In this document: piece by piece, positions 56,395 through 64,000 of the stretch
Numbering within the stretch: the first letter of the stretch is position 1
How the letters are laid out: the number at the start of each line of letters is the position of its first letter
Program-made: the position numbers and the translations under genes
The notes under the pieces: model-generated
Database searches by the model: none
The model's input: only the letters and a program-made list of their open reading frames with translations
Told to the model about the DNA's origin: nothing
Origin: JACPTG01 sp964504135
GTDB taxonomy: Archaea > Nanobdellota > Nanobdellia > Woesearchaeales > UBA10216
Reading direction: 5' to 3'
DNA length: 64,000 nucleotides
NCBI GenBank assembly: GCA_964504135.1
Contig: CAZDCW010000004.1
Location: forward strand, 12,838-76,837

Positions 56395-56525
56395 TGCCCG
56401 GGGAACTGGAAGAAGTTATATAATTGTTGCGGGACTCTTTACTTAGACAGCCATAGCCTTCTGTGGTGAATTCTGCGCCGAGCGCCAAGCACACAATTTA
56501 AAAACAAAAGCAAGCTCCCCAGTCT

Positions 56526-57509
56526 ATGACAGACTTATCTGAGATAGTAAACTCAGAATTCACAATAGCCCACCCCATAAGAGCGGGTGCAGTGGCTGAA
56601 ATTTATGCCGGAATCTATGCAAGACACCCTTATTTCCACGACGGGGACAGGGCTGGCAAGTTTTTGCAAGCTGCAAAGGCAGCCATTTATAGCTTTGCGG
56701 TCAGGTCAGACGGAATGCCCCGGCTAGGCTTCAATCCCGACCTTACTTATGCCGCGTTAAAACTAACCTTACAAGGCTACAGTGAATCAGAGGCTGCGGA
56801 CTTACTTGGGATAGGTGAACCCGACCTTCGCCTTACTGAGGGAGAAGCCCTGCATATAACGGGGACTTATATTTCTGGGCAAAACTGGGGGGAAAAGTAC
56901 CTGCTTGAGCTTGAACAAATTGCTGCAGGCAAAGGCTATAGGAAGCCAAGACCATCAGAGAGTTTCCTGCTTGGCATAATAAGAGAAGGTGAGCAAAAAG
57001 GGTTAAATGCCGTGCTTCAACGAATCAGAGGAAACAAAGCAGGCAAGGATACCCACCCGCAGCGCGAATCGCCTTACATAAACAATCCTCTATATCATCA
57101 TCCGATAAGGAATTCAGGCATTTCAGCTCAAACACGCCATAGCCTCACCAGGGAGCCACGCATGGAGGTCCTTGGAGAGCTAACATTAGTGGCTGAACAT
57201 GAGCTATTGTCGCGTGAATTCCCTAACATAGGAACTGCAGGAGTTGAAGAAGCAAGGAAGTGCCTTGGCTATGGAGGCATGGCCCTGCGTGGCGAAGAGC
57301 CGTACATTTTCCCACAAGGAGATGAACTGTTAAAACAGCCTGCCAGCTTCCTTTTTCCAAAAGCAATGGCAAACAGGCTTGCAGGCGCTGGGTTGGCGAG
57401 CCTTGGACAAGCCGCAGACAACCAGCAGCTTGTCAGGAAAATTCTTGGCAGGGACGGTTTGCAGGAGTTCTACCAAATAGCGAGATCTTACAAGCTCATT
57501 CCAGACTAA
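56526..57509 (+). CDS. Protein of unknown function
   Basis: A 327-residue soluble protein without a recognised domain. Residues ~75-100 (YAALKLTLQGYSESEAADLLGIGEPDLRLTEGEAL) have the look of a helix-turn-helix. The C-terminal half has two long helical segments (MEVLGELTLVAEHELL, MANRLAGAGLASLGQAADNQQLVRKIL). TATA-like caatttaaaaac at 56491-56502 fits a leaderless ATG 56526. Divergent from the primase gene. Confidence 0.6.
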   Translation: MTDLSEIVNSEFTIAHPIRAGAVAEIYAGIYARHPYFHDGDRAGKFLQAAKAAIYSFAVRSDGMPRLGFNPDLTYAALKLTLQGYSESEAADLLGIGEPDLRLTEGEALHITGTYISGQNWGEKYLLELEQIAAGKGYRKPRPSESFLLGIIREGEQKGLNAVLQRIRGNKAGKDTHPQRESPYINNPLYHHPIRNSGISAQTRHSLTREPRMEVLGELTLVAEHELLSREFPNIGTAGVEEARKCLGYGGMALRGEEPYIFPQGDELLKQPASFLFPKAMANRLAGAGLASLGQAADNQQLVRKILGRDGLQEFYQIARSYKLIPD

Positions 57510-57570
57510 GCCGCGGCCTGGCGAAAACTATAATAGGGCATGGCAACCGCAATTTCAGATTCATAAGGCA

Positions 57571-57918
57571 ATGGAAAACCTGAAACTGCAAATAGCAGAA
57601 CTTCTAACCACTGAAGCAACAGTCATTGTTGAAGGCAAGAAGGACAAAAAGGCAGTTGAGATGCTTGGGGCTGAAGATGTAGTACTTCTGAACAAGCCAA
57701 TCCACCAGACAATAGATGAAGTGTCAGAAAGGAATAAGCCAGTGATTATACTGACAGACCTGGACAAGGAAGGCAAAGCCCTGTATGGAAAGCTTGCCCA
57801 AGGGCTGCAGAACAGGGGAGTAAAAATAGACAACAGATTAAGGAACCTCCTCTTTAAAGACACCAAGCTAAGGCAGATAGAGGGCCTTACAACGTACTTA
57901 AAGGGCCAAGATATTTAA
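57571..57918 (+). CDS. Small toprim-domain protein (RNase M5/UPF0292-like)
   Basis: A 115-residue protein: ATVIVEGKKDKKAVEML is the toprim Glu motif and VIILTDLDKEGKAL the DxD-type motif, followed by RLRNLLFKDTKLRQIEGL. Stand-alone archaeal toprim proteins of this size resemble the catalytic part of RNase M5 or DnaG-type enzymes. Role probably in RNA or DNA processing; not known. Confidence 0.85.
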   Translation: MENLKLQIAELLTTEATVIVEGKKDKKAVEMLGAEDVVLLNKPIHQTIDEVSERNKPVIILTDLDKEGKALYGKLAQGLQNRGVKIDNRLRNLLFKDTKLRQIEGLTTYLKGQDI

Positions 57919-57941
57919 GGAAGGTATTCTTACTCTTTAAT

Positions 57942-58790
57942 ATGGGGATGGAAAACCAGGTAAAAACAGTACTGCTGCTCGGAGGGCTTACCGGCCTGCT
58001 GCTGGCAGCCGGCTATTTTATAGGAAGCCAGACAGGCCTCATTATAGCGCTTGCCATTACAATAATCATGAACCTCGGAGTATACTGGTTCTCTGATAAG
58101 ATAGTCCTGGCGATGTACCAGGCAAAGGAGGCGTCAAAGGCAGACTATCCAAAGCTGCACAAGATTGTTGAAGAAGTATGCACGCTGGCTAAAATACCGA
58201 AGCCGCGAGTTTATGTAATACCCAGCGACGCAGCAAACGCGTTCGCTACCGGAAGAAGCCCGAACCACGCAGCAATAGCATTCACAAAGGGAATAATGAG
58301 CCTCCTAAATGAGGAAGAGCTAAAAGGAGTTACTGCCCATGAGATAAGCCACGTGAAAAACAGGGACGTGCTGGTTTCAACAATAGCAGCCACAATAGCA
58401 GGAGTGATAAGCACACTCGCGCACATGATGCAATGGGCAGCCATATTCGGCGGAAGGGATGAAGACAATAAAGGAGGGATAATCGGATTATTGCTGCTTG
58501 CGATACTCACGCCGATAATCGCAATGATACTCCAGCTTGCAATATCAAGAAGCAGGGAATACCTTGCAGACGAGACAGGAGCAAGGACGATAAGAAACCC
58601 CCACGGGCTGGCATCGGCACTGAGCAAGCTGGAAGGAGAGAAAACGAAAAAGCCGCTTCACCTTGGAAACGAAGCTACAGCGAGCCTATGCATAGTGAAT
58701 CCGCTAAGCGGCAACGGATTGCTTGCGCTTCTGTCAACACACCCTCCGCTCAAGGAAAGGGTTAAAAGGCTTATGGCGATGAGGGTTTAA
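57942..58790 (+). CDS. htpX: HtpX-family membrane zinc metalloprotease
   Basis: A 282-residue M48 protease for quality control of membrane proteins. Two helices at the start, then RVYVIPSDAANAFATGRSPNHAAIAFTKGIMSLL, the zinc motif TAHEISHVKNRD (HExxH), two more helices, and SRSREYLADETGARTIRNP with the third zinc ligand Glu. The C-terminal STHPPLKERVKRL is typical. TATA-like gatatttaag at 57910-57919 fits a leaderless start at 57942. The stop overlaps the end of the convergent gene at 58787. Confidence 0.95.
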   Translation: MGMENQVKTVLLLGGLTGLLLAAGYFIGSQTGLIIALAITIIMNLGVYWFSDKIVLAMYQAKEASKADYPKLHKIVEEVCTLAKIPKPRVYVIPSDAANAFATGRSPNHAAIAFTKGIMSLLNEEELKGVTAHEISHVKNRDVLVSTIAATIAGVISTLAHMMQWAAIFGGRDEDNKGGIIGLLLLAILTPIIAMILQLAISRSREYLADETGARTIRNPHGLASALSKLEGEKTKKPLHLGNEATASLCIVNPLSGNGLLALLSTHPPLKERVKRLMAMRV

Positions 58791-59137
58791 GCGAAGGAAT
58801 AGAAGCGGCCTTTTTTAAGAACCACATTTTCAAGAACTCCAAAAACAGCGTCCTCCTCCCTGGCTGAAGCGAAAAAAGCCCTCACAACATAATAACGCAT
58901 GGTCCTGGAATCCGTAGGCATAACCCTCAGCCACCTGACAGCCCCGCCCTCGCTGGTTACATATGCAATCTCGCTGCCATCATGATACGGCCCTCTTTCC
59001 GAGCCAAAGCTTCCCAGCCTTTCGGATGTCAGTAAGGAGGCAAGATCTGACGCAACCTGAAGAGGGGTTGCTGGCTCTTCAGTGACCAGCCTGATGTCGT
59101 GGCTCTTATGCAGCCTCCTGACAGAAATTAAGCTCAT
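58787..59137 (-). CDS. Protein of unknown function after hef
   Basis: A 116-residue protein (LVTEEPATPLQVASDLASLLTSERLGSF, then EIAYVTSEGGAVRWLRVMPTDSRTMRYYVVRAFFA). Not recognised; mixed alpha/beta. ATG overlaps the hef stop codon (ATGA), so the two are probably co-expressed, hinting at a DNA repair or replication context, with no direct evidence. Confidence 0.6.
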   Translation of the reverse strand: MSLISVRRLHKSHDIRLVTEEPATPLQVASDLASLLTSERLGSFGSERGPYHDGSEIAYVTSEGGAVRWLRVMPTDSRTMRYYVVRAFFASAREEDAVFGVLENVVLKKGRFYSFA

Positions 59138-61329
59138 TGCTGATACTGGGAATCAAAAACCCTTCTTAATTCTTTTGCCTTCCTGTCGCCAACCAAGTCA
59201 ACGCTCTTCAACTCCTCCTCAGAGGCATTGACTATGGACTTTATAGACCCGAAATGGCTGAGCAAAGGCCTTGCAGCAGCAGGCCCGATATTTGGAAAGG
59301 AGCCCACAATGTACTCCTGCATCTCACGCAGCGAAGCAGGCTTTGCCTTGTGAGGAGAATAGGCCTGCGCGCCCTCCTCCTGCTCCCTCCTCGCGATGGC
59401 AAGGATAATCCCAGCCGTATCTGACTTGTTCCTGCTCCTAATCATCGGGATTCCATAGCTCACCGCGATGGTCGCAAGCATGCCCCTGACAGCAGCAGGG
59501 CTTACATTCCTTACACTGTACAAGTCAGAATCCTCCTCAAGAATGATGACCGGCCTCTCAAAAGAAGACCTCAAGTCCCTTAACTGGGATAAAAGGCGGC
59601 CATCAATAATTGAAGCCACAAAGTCCTGCGAATCCTTAACCTCAATCCCCACCCTGCTGCTGCAAACATAGTCAGCAACATCAAGACGCTGCATGACTAT
59701 GTCTGCGGACTCTGAAAGCTCCTTCACAACCTGGCTGGCCTGCTCCCTGCTGTCAACGTATAAAGTCGGCCTTATAAACCTGTCCAAACCCATTGACGGC
59801 CGGGGAGAAGCTGCCTGCTTAACACTTTGCTCCAAGCCAGCCTGCACCTTACCTATCGCATACTTCATGCCCTTTTCCTTCCTCTGAGCAATCCACCTAA
59901 AGGAAACATCCCTTGTGCCCTTTGCAACCATGACAACAACCCTGCCCTTCTCCTGCCTGCCAGTCCTTCCCCTCCTCTGAATGTGCCTGATTGCCGAAGG
60001 GACAGGCTCGTAGAAAACAACCAAGTCAACCCTTGGAATGTCAAGGCCCTCCTCGCCAATTGAAGTTGCGCAAAGCACGCTGAAAGCACCTTCCCTGAAG
60101 TCATCAAGCATGGACTTTTGCTCCTTCTGGCTCATTCCCGAATCGCCCTTCTTTGCCTGGCCTACGAAAACCCTGGAACTTATTCCTGCCTTCACAATCT
60201 CTGACACTATTTTAGATGCAGAATCCCTGTACTGGGTGAAAACAATCACCTTCAAATCCGAATTTCCTGCGGACTCGCGCTTAAGCATCTCAACAAGCCT
60301 TGCAAGCTTGGGGTGCTCAACACCCTGCTCAAAAAGAACCTTCACCTTCTGCACCGCAGTCACAAAATCATGGTCAGACTCAAGGGAGCGCAGGGCCCTG
60401 CTCCTCCTCACACCTGGGGCAAGCATCCGCTCAAAATACTTCTGCACGCTGCTTATGCCCTGGCTTTCAACAAGCTCAACAGCATGAAATACCTTCAATG
60501 ACTCTGCAGCAACAGAGACCGCAGTCCAAAGAAAAGGATCTTTCTCACCCGAGGCAATGCGGCCGGAAACCATACCCTGGGTTTCTATCAGTTCCTTCTT
60601 GCTTGGCCTTGAGCTGGAAAGAAGCCTCCAATTCCTCAGCTTCTCAATCCGGGATTTGAGACAGGACTCAAGCAGCGCCCGGACATCAAGCAAATCCCTG
60701 GTCAGTTCAACCTCAACAGCCTGAAACTCAATATCCTGAACATAAGGCCTAACATCATTATCCTCATAAGTCCTTGACTCTATGGCCTCAATTCCAAGAT
60801 TCCGGCAAACTTCCGCAACACCCTCTGAATCAGTGCCTGGGGACGCTGTAAGGGCAACAAGCCTGGGAAACTCGGCATTCTCAAGGTACTGCCTCGCAAT
60901 CCAGACATAGCTGTAGTCGCCCACAGCCCTATGCGCCTCATCCACCCCAAGCAGGCAGACCTCCTTAAAAGTGACACGCCTCGTAATAATGTCATTCTCC
61001 AAACCCTGGGGCGTGCTGAAAATTATGCTTGAGGAATCCCAGAGCTGAGCACGCTTCTCAGGCGAGACCATGCCTGTAAGCACGCACATCTTCCCAGGGT
61101 CTATCTCAAAATGCCTTGCAAAAACAAGATGGTACTGGTCTATCAGAGGCCTTGTGGGCCCGATAAAAAGAATCTTCTTATCAGGATAAAGCGAAAGCCT
61201 ATGCGCGGCAACCATTAGGAAAATGTTTGTCTTGCCAAGGCCGGTAGGCAAGACCACCAGGGTATTCTTTGAAGCGCAGGTGGCAAAAATGGACTGCTGG
61301 TAAATCCTCGGCTCGAAATCCCTGATCAT
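59134..61329 (-). CDS. hef: Hef helicase/nuclease (FANCM/XPF-like)
   Basis: A 731-residue protein that acts on stalled forks. The helicase part has VVLPTGLGKTN (Walker A), GVDEAHRA (DEAH), ALTASPGT, and ATSIGEEGLDIPRVDLVVFYEPVPSAIRHIQRRGRTGR (motifs V-VI). The nuclease part (~residues 520-650) has YVDSREQ and DYVCSSRVGIEVKDSQDFVASIIDGRLLSQL; the XPF core ERKxxxD reads EVKDSQD, so Arg is replaced by Val. The C-terminus has two HhH motifs (FPNIGPAAARPLLSHFGSIKSIV). ATG 61329 lies about 26 nt from a TATA box (reverse strand aattatatag); GTG 61350 would add seven residues. Confidence 0.93.
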   Translation of the reverse strand: MIRDFEPRIYQQSIFATCASKNTLVVLPTGLGKTNIFLMVAAHRLSLYPDKKILFIGPTRPLIDQYHLVFARHFEIDPGKMCVLTGMVSPEKRAQLWDSSSIIFSTPQGLENDIITRRVTFKEVCLLGVDEAHRAVGDYSYVWIARQYLENAEFPRLVALTASPGTDSEGVAEVCRNLGIEAIESRTYEDNDVRPYVQDIEFQAVEVELTRDLLDVRALLESCLKSRIEKLRNWRLLSSSRPSKKELIETQGMVSGRIASGEKDPFLWTAVSVAAESLKVFHAVELVESQGISSVQKYFERMLAPGVRRSRALRSLESDHDFVTAVQKVKVLFEQGVEHPKLARLVEMLKRESAGNSDLKVIVFTQYRDSASKIVSEIVKAGISSRVFVGQAKKGDSGMSQKEQKSMLDDFREGAFSVLCATSIGEEGLDIPRVDLVVFYEPVPSAIRHIQRRGRTGRQEKGRVVVMVAKGTRDVSFRWIAQRKEKGMKYAIGKVQAGLEQSVKQAASPRPSMGLDRFIRPTLYVDSREQASQVVKELSESADIVMQRLDVADYVCSSRVGIEVKDSQDFVASIIDGRLLSQLRDLRSSFERPVIILEEDSDLYSVRNVSPAAVRGMLATIAVSYGIPMIRSRNKSDTAGIILAIARREQEEGAQAYSPHKAKPASLREMQEYIVGSFPNIGPAAARPLLSHFGSIKSIVNASEEELKSVDLVGDRKAKELRRVFDSQYQQ

Positions 61330-61349
61330 GGAAAAAGGATGAATGGACA

Positions 61350-61724
61350 CTATATAATTTTTACCAGGCGCCTGCTGAGAGCCTGATAAGCCATGAAGAT
61401 GCCAGCGACGAACAGGCTGGCAAGAATGTAAACATCAGCCACCCTGTTGCCAATCAGGTAGCCTGCCAGAAAACAAGCCAGGACAATGAAAAGGCTGCCC
61501 CGGTCCCTGTTCTTATAGTACAGCACCCCGGCCACCAGGCCAAAAAGAAAAAGGGTTGAATAACTTACAATCAAGTTCCTGATTACAAAGCCCAGGGCAA
61601 AGCCCAAAACAACAAGGGCTATGCAGCTGAGCTCCACCCAGGAACTCAATACCTGAAAAGCCCTGCGCCCGGCAATACACCTGGACAGCAAAACCGCTCT
61701 GAACATTGGCAAATGCATAAGCAA
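61350..61724 (-). CDS. Small membrane protein of unknown function
   Basis: A 124-residue protein with three or four hydrophobic helices (about residues 28-48, 50-68, 75-90 and 95-115) and a basic end (SRRLVKII). Not recognised. Start uncertain: ATG at 61724, 61718 or 61706; the last fits best to a TATA-like attataaatc (reverse strand, about 61732-61741). The stop touches the alternative hef start. Confidence 0.55.
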   Translation of the reverse strand: MLMHLPMFRAVLLSRCIAGRRAFQVLSSWVELSCIALVVLGFALGFVIRNLIVSYSTLFLFGLVAGVLYYKNRDRGSLFIVLACFLAGYLIGNRVADVYILASLFVAGIFMAYQALSRRLVKII

Positions 61725-61752
61725 ATGCCTGATTTATAATGATTTTGCATAA

Positions 61753-62490
61753 TTAAAGCTTCTTCTCAATGACATAATAGTAGCCCAGCCAGAACACAAG
61801 GGCACCAAGGAGAGCGGCCAGGGCAACAACCCACCAGGTAAAGCCCTTGATAAGGAAGAATGAGATGCCCACCATTGCGCCAAATGACAGGAAGTACAGC
61901 CATCTGCTGGCAAAAAGAACGTTCGGGCCGTCAACGCCCGGAATTGGAAGCATGTTGGTTACGGCAAAAAGGAGGTTGACGAACACAACCTTATCAGCCA
62001 AGGGGCCTGGAAGGATTGGAATGACCTTGAAAAAGATTGCCGCGGCGATGTTGGCAACCGGGCCAAAAAGGGCAACCGCACCATAATGAAAGTAGCCGAG
62101 CTGATACCTGAAGTAGCCAAGGCGATGCTTCTCAAGCATATTCAGGAAAACGCCGCCATACATCAGGAAAATAATCTTGCCGTATGACATGAAGCTGAGG
62201 ATAAGGCCTGCAATCAGGCCGTAGAAAGCAGGCTTGAACTGGGTCTTGTAGCCCTGCTCCAGACCCACAATCCTGTGCGCAGTCTCATGGGCAACCACAG
62301 CTATGACCACAGCGATGAACCCAAGGAAAAGGTTGGAAAGCCAGTGCATAAGCTCGAAGGACTCGCGGCCGTCATTAAAGCCGACTATGAAGGTCATCAC
62401 AACGATTGAAACAGCCAGCCAGCGAAGCTCCTCAGCGCTGAAAGTGTAGTACCGCTTGAGCTTGTCAATGAGATTGAAGGGGTCAATCAT
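61753..62490 (-). CDS. M50-family (site-2 protease-like) membrane metalloprotease
   Basis: A 245-residue protein with about six membrane helices. The zinc site is VVAHETAHRIVGLEQG (HExxH), and the second part is TNMLPIPGVDGPNVLF, corresponding to the family N-x-x-P-x-x-x-x-D-G. Such enzymes cut proteins within the membrane. It has no PDZ domain. A TATA box (reverse strand about 62514-62524) precedes ATG 62490. Confidence 0.9.
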   Translation of the reverse strand: MIDPFNLIDKLKRYYTFSAEELRWLAVSIVVMTFIVGFNDGRESFELMHWLSNLFLGFIAVVIAVVAHETAHRIVGLEQGYKTQFKPAFYGLIAGLILSFMSYGKIIFLMYGGVFLNMLEKHRLGYFRYQLGYFHYGAVALFGPVANIAAAIFFKVIPILPGPLADKVVFVNLLFAVTNMLPIPGVDGPNVLFASRWLYFLSFGAMVGISFFLIKGFTWWVVALAALLGALVFWLGYYYVIEKKL

Positions 62491-62574
62491 TGCAGATAGC
62501 CTTACGACGCGGACTTTTTAAACCTATTGCAAGGCAAAAATTTTTAAATGCTTAATGTTTAATGCTTAATTAAC

Positions 62575-62814
62575 ATGATAGTTCCTGTCAGCAAGGGCCA
62601 GCAGATAACGATTCCATCAAAGTACAGAAAGCTGTTTGGGCTGAAAAGGGGAAGCAAGGTTGAGCTCATTAAAAAGGGGGACAGGCTGATTATAATGCCC
62701 ATAAAGGAAGATATGGAAACTATTTTCGGCGAGGCTATGAAACTGAAGCCCATGCACGGAATGACAGCAAAGCAAATGGACGAGCTTGTTGAGCATGAAA
62801 TTCTTGGACAGTAA
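62575..62814 (+). CDS. vapB: AbrB/VapB-type antitoxin
   Basis: A 79-residue protein. The swapped-hairpin DNA-binding part is MIVPVSKGQQITIPSKYRKLFGLKRGSKVELIKKGDRLIIMPI; the C-terminal KPMHGMTAKQMDELVEHEI should bind the toxin. It overlaps the PIN toxin gene by 20 nt. TATA-like aatttttaaatgc at 62539-62551. Confidence 0.9.
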   Translation: MIVPVSKGQQITIPSKYRKLFGLKRGSKVELIKKGDRLIIMPIKEDMETIFGEAMKLKPMHGMTAKQMDELVEHEILGQ

Positions 62815-63169
62815 TATTCTGGCATATGCCTTCTACAGGAACGAGCATACAATCAGATGCCAGAATGCCATAAGGGCAGGAGGTGTTATAGACGCCTTTA
62901 ACCTCGTCGAGGCTTTTTTCATCATTGAAAAAGAAACCGGAAGCAGGGATGCAGCCCAAAAATCAGTCAGAAGCCTGCTTAAATCCAGCCTGAACATAGA
63001 AGATCTGGACATAAACCTGGTTTTTGAGGCATTGAAAAAAGCGAGCAATAGCAAACTAAGCATCTTTGACTTAATGCACTATACCTGCGCCAGAATACAT
63101 GACTGCGATGCCATAGTCAGCTATGACGATGATTTTGACGGTCTGGACATAGCAAGAGAGGAACCCTGA
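62795..63169 (+). CDS. vapC: VapC-type PIN-domain toxin
   Basis: A 124-residue PIN ribonuclease. The acidic residues are at KFLDSNILAYAF (Asp4), VIDAFNLVEAFFIIEK (Glu), SKLSIFDLMHYTCA (Asp) and AIVSYDDDFDGL (Asp). In contrast to the two relics elsewhere in the window it is full length. ATG 62795 starts within the antitoxin gene. Confidence 0.9.
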   Translation: MKFLDSNILAYAFYRNEHTIRCQNAIRAGGVIDAFNLVEAFFIIEKETGSRDAAQKSVRSLLKSSLNIEDLDINLVFEALKKASNSKLSIFDLMHYTCARIHDCDAIVSYDDDFDGLDIAREEP

Positions 63170-63243
63170 GCCAGCGTGCCAACCAATAATCCTTTTGCTT
63201 CGCGAAGTTAATATTCGCAGCCAGCCTAACTGGACTGCTGAAC

Positions 63244-63711
63244 ATGAAACAATACAGAAAGTCTGATATTGAAAACGCCAGGCAGTTCTTCATAAACGAG
63301 AGTTATCCAGAAGTGGCTGCTGATGTTGGCGGCCGCAGCATCAGATTTTTCGTGCTGCCACAGACACTGGCAGAGCATTTGCCCGACTTCGTATACAGAT
63401 GCACAGGAAAGCCAGAGGATGGATACGTGATTGGAGTTGCGGACAGCGTGCCTGAGGAGTTGAGGCCATACTCAGCCGTGCATGAGTACATAGAATTCGT
63501 GGAAATCGGGATAGGTACCAAGGGAAGATGCGTTTCCGCGCTTGAGCAGGAGTTAGGGCTGGTTCCGGATGAATTAAAAGCGCGACATGTCCGCTTAAGG
63601 CTTGATTTCTTCAGCAGGCTGGTGACCCACGCTAAAAGGAACCCTGCCGAATATACTCCACAGGACATACAGGAGTTTACAGCAAGCCTTGAAAGGCTGA
63701 TGGAGGTTTAA
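63244..63711 (+). CDS. Protein of unknown function with an HEYIEF motif
   Basis: A 155-residue soluble protein. ELRPYSAVHEYIEFVEIG contains HExxE, which could bind a metal, and the rest is alpha/beta (SIRFFVLPQTLAEHLPDF, a helical end RLRLDFFSRLVTHAKRNPAEYTPQDIQEF). Not recognised. It lies between vapBC and another AbrB-type gene but does not look like a toxin. Confidence 0.55.
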   Translation: MKQYRKSDIENARQFFINESYPEVAADVGGRSIRFFVLPQTLAEHLPDFVYRCTGKPEDGYVIGVADSVPEELRPYSAVHEYIEFVEIGIGTKGRCVSALEQELGLVPDELKARHVRLRLDFFSRLVTHAKRNPAEYTPQDIQEFTASLERLMEV

Positions 63712-63769
63712 TCCATGCGGGCTGCCCGAACAGCAAACTATTTATATTAGTTATACATATAATTATACT

Positions 63770-64000
63770 ATGATAAAGGCCACCGGAAGGATTAGGGCAT
63801 GGGGGAACTCATTCGGGATAGTCCTGCCAAAAGATGAGCTGAAGGCCGAAAACCTTGGCGTCAATGACGAGGTTGAGATAATTGTAAAAAGAAAGGAAAA
63901 TCCTCTGCGGGCCGCTTTCGGATTCCTAAAAAATGCAAAGCCCAAAACCACAAAATCAACAGACGAGCTTCTAAAGGAGATAGACGAGGAACTTGACAGC
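63770..64000 (+). CDS. AbrB/SpoVT-type DNA-binding protein (5' part, cut by the window end)
   Basis: Seventy-seven codons are present: MIKATGRIRAWGNSFGIVLPKDELKAENLGVNDEVEIIVKRKENPLR, a swapped-hairpin AbrB domain, then a helical part (STDELLKEIDEELDS) that would bind a toxin. The R-x-W-G-N-S-x-G-I-V-L-P pattern is of the MazE/VapB kind. A TATA-like tttatattag at 63741-63750 precedes ATG 63770. Confidence 0.85.
   Translation, partial: MIKATGRIRAWGNSFGIVLPKDELKAENLGVNDEVEIIVKRKENPLRAAFGFLKNAKPKTTKSTDELLKEIDEELDS

Overview
The window reads as a chromosome segment of an archaeon, most likely a DPANN-type lineage. Archaeal markers are a large ribosomal-protein operon containing eukaryote-like proteins (eL19, eL32, eS4, eL14, eL34), SecY with an Oxa1-like DUF106 partner, an archaeal RNase J, Hef, archaeal PheST, TrmB, a SAMP/ThiS-like protein, and TATA boxes about 25 nt ahead of many apparently leaderless starts. 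The DPANN hint is a single-chain primase that joins a PriS-like catalytic part to a PriL-type Fe-S tail. Some genes look bacterial in type: class I GAPDH and a bacterial-type aspartyl-tRNA synthetase.

Layout. 1-4,600: GAPDH 5' end, a tRNA-Leu with a large insertion, a NUDIX protein, a decayed toxin-antitoxin pair, RNase J, a TauE-like permease broken by a stop codon, and an IS200-type element. 4,600-12,940: a 1,445-residue surface protein with a pilin-like N-terminus and a clan GH-A glycosidase domain, then small housekeeping genes and aspS. 12,963-22,521: a gas-vesicle island bounded by perfect 30-bp direct repeats. It has a leftward operon (gvpN, gvpO, a PadR fusion, gvpF/L, gvpG, gvpJ with a zinc ribbon, two unknowns, gvpH, gvpK, a second gvpF/L, a gvpA paralogue, an HTH gene) and a rightward unit (a PadR-fusion regulator interrupted at a poly-G tract, gvpA, a coiled-coil GvpC-like candidate, two accessory genes). 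22,500-33,660: GIDE and LemA genes, a wrecked MFS transporter, acetyl-CoA synthetase, TrmB, PheST, a second toxin-antitoxin relic, eL34/eL14, and two copies of a structured repeat. 33,660-46,960: secY and the ribosomal superoperon, all leftward. 47,300-54,815: an AT-rich insert with a small RHH protein, a truncated DNA methylase and a complete type V-A CRISPR-Cas system (cas12a-cas4-cas1-cas2 and an array of 18 repeats and 17 spacers). 54,830-64,000: fused primase, a toprim protein, HtpX, Hef, an M50 protease, VapBC and a truncated AbrB gene.

The most unusual features are in the gas-vesicle island. Its rightward regulator carries runs of 10 and 13 G. In the 13-G state the reading frame is broken; 11 or 14 G would fuse both halves into one 320-residue-class protein. 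This suggests on/off switching of buoyancy by slipped-strand mispairing. The 30-bp repeats each contain the TATA boxes of aspS and of the GIDE gene, as if the island had entered a shared divergent promoter and duplicated it. The Cas12a system looks intact, and two of its spacers are near-identical variants that seem to target the same translation-start region of related invaders.

Limits: no searches were run. Family calls come from reading motifs and context. Two runs of 10 Ns (32,437-32,446 and 43,094-43,103) are assembly gaps that damage eL34 and uS3.
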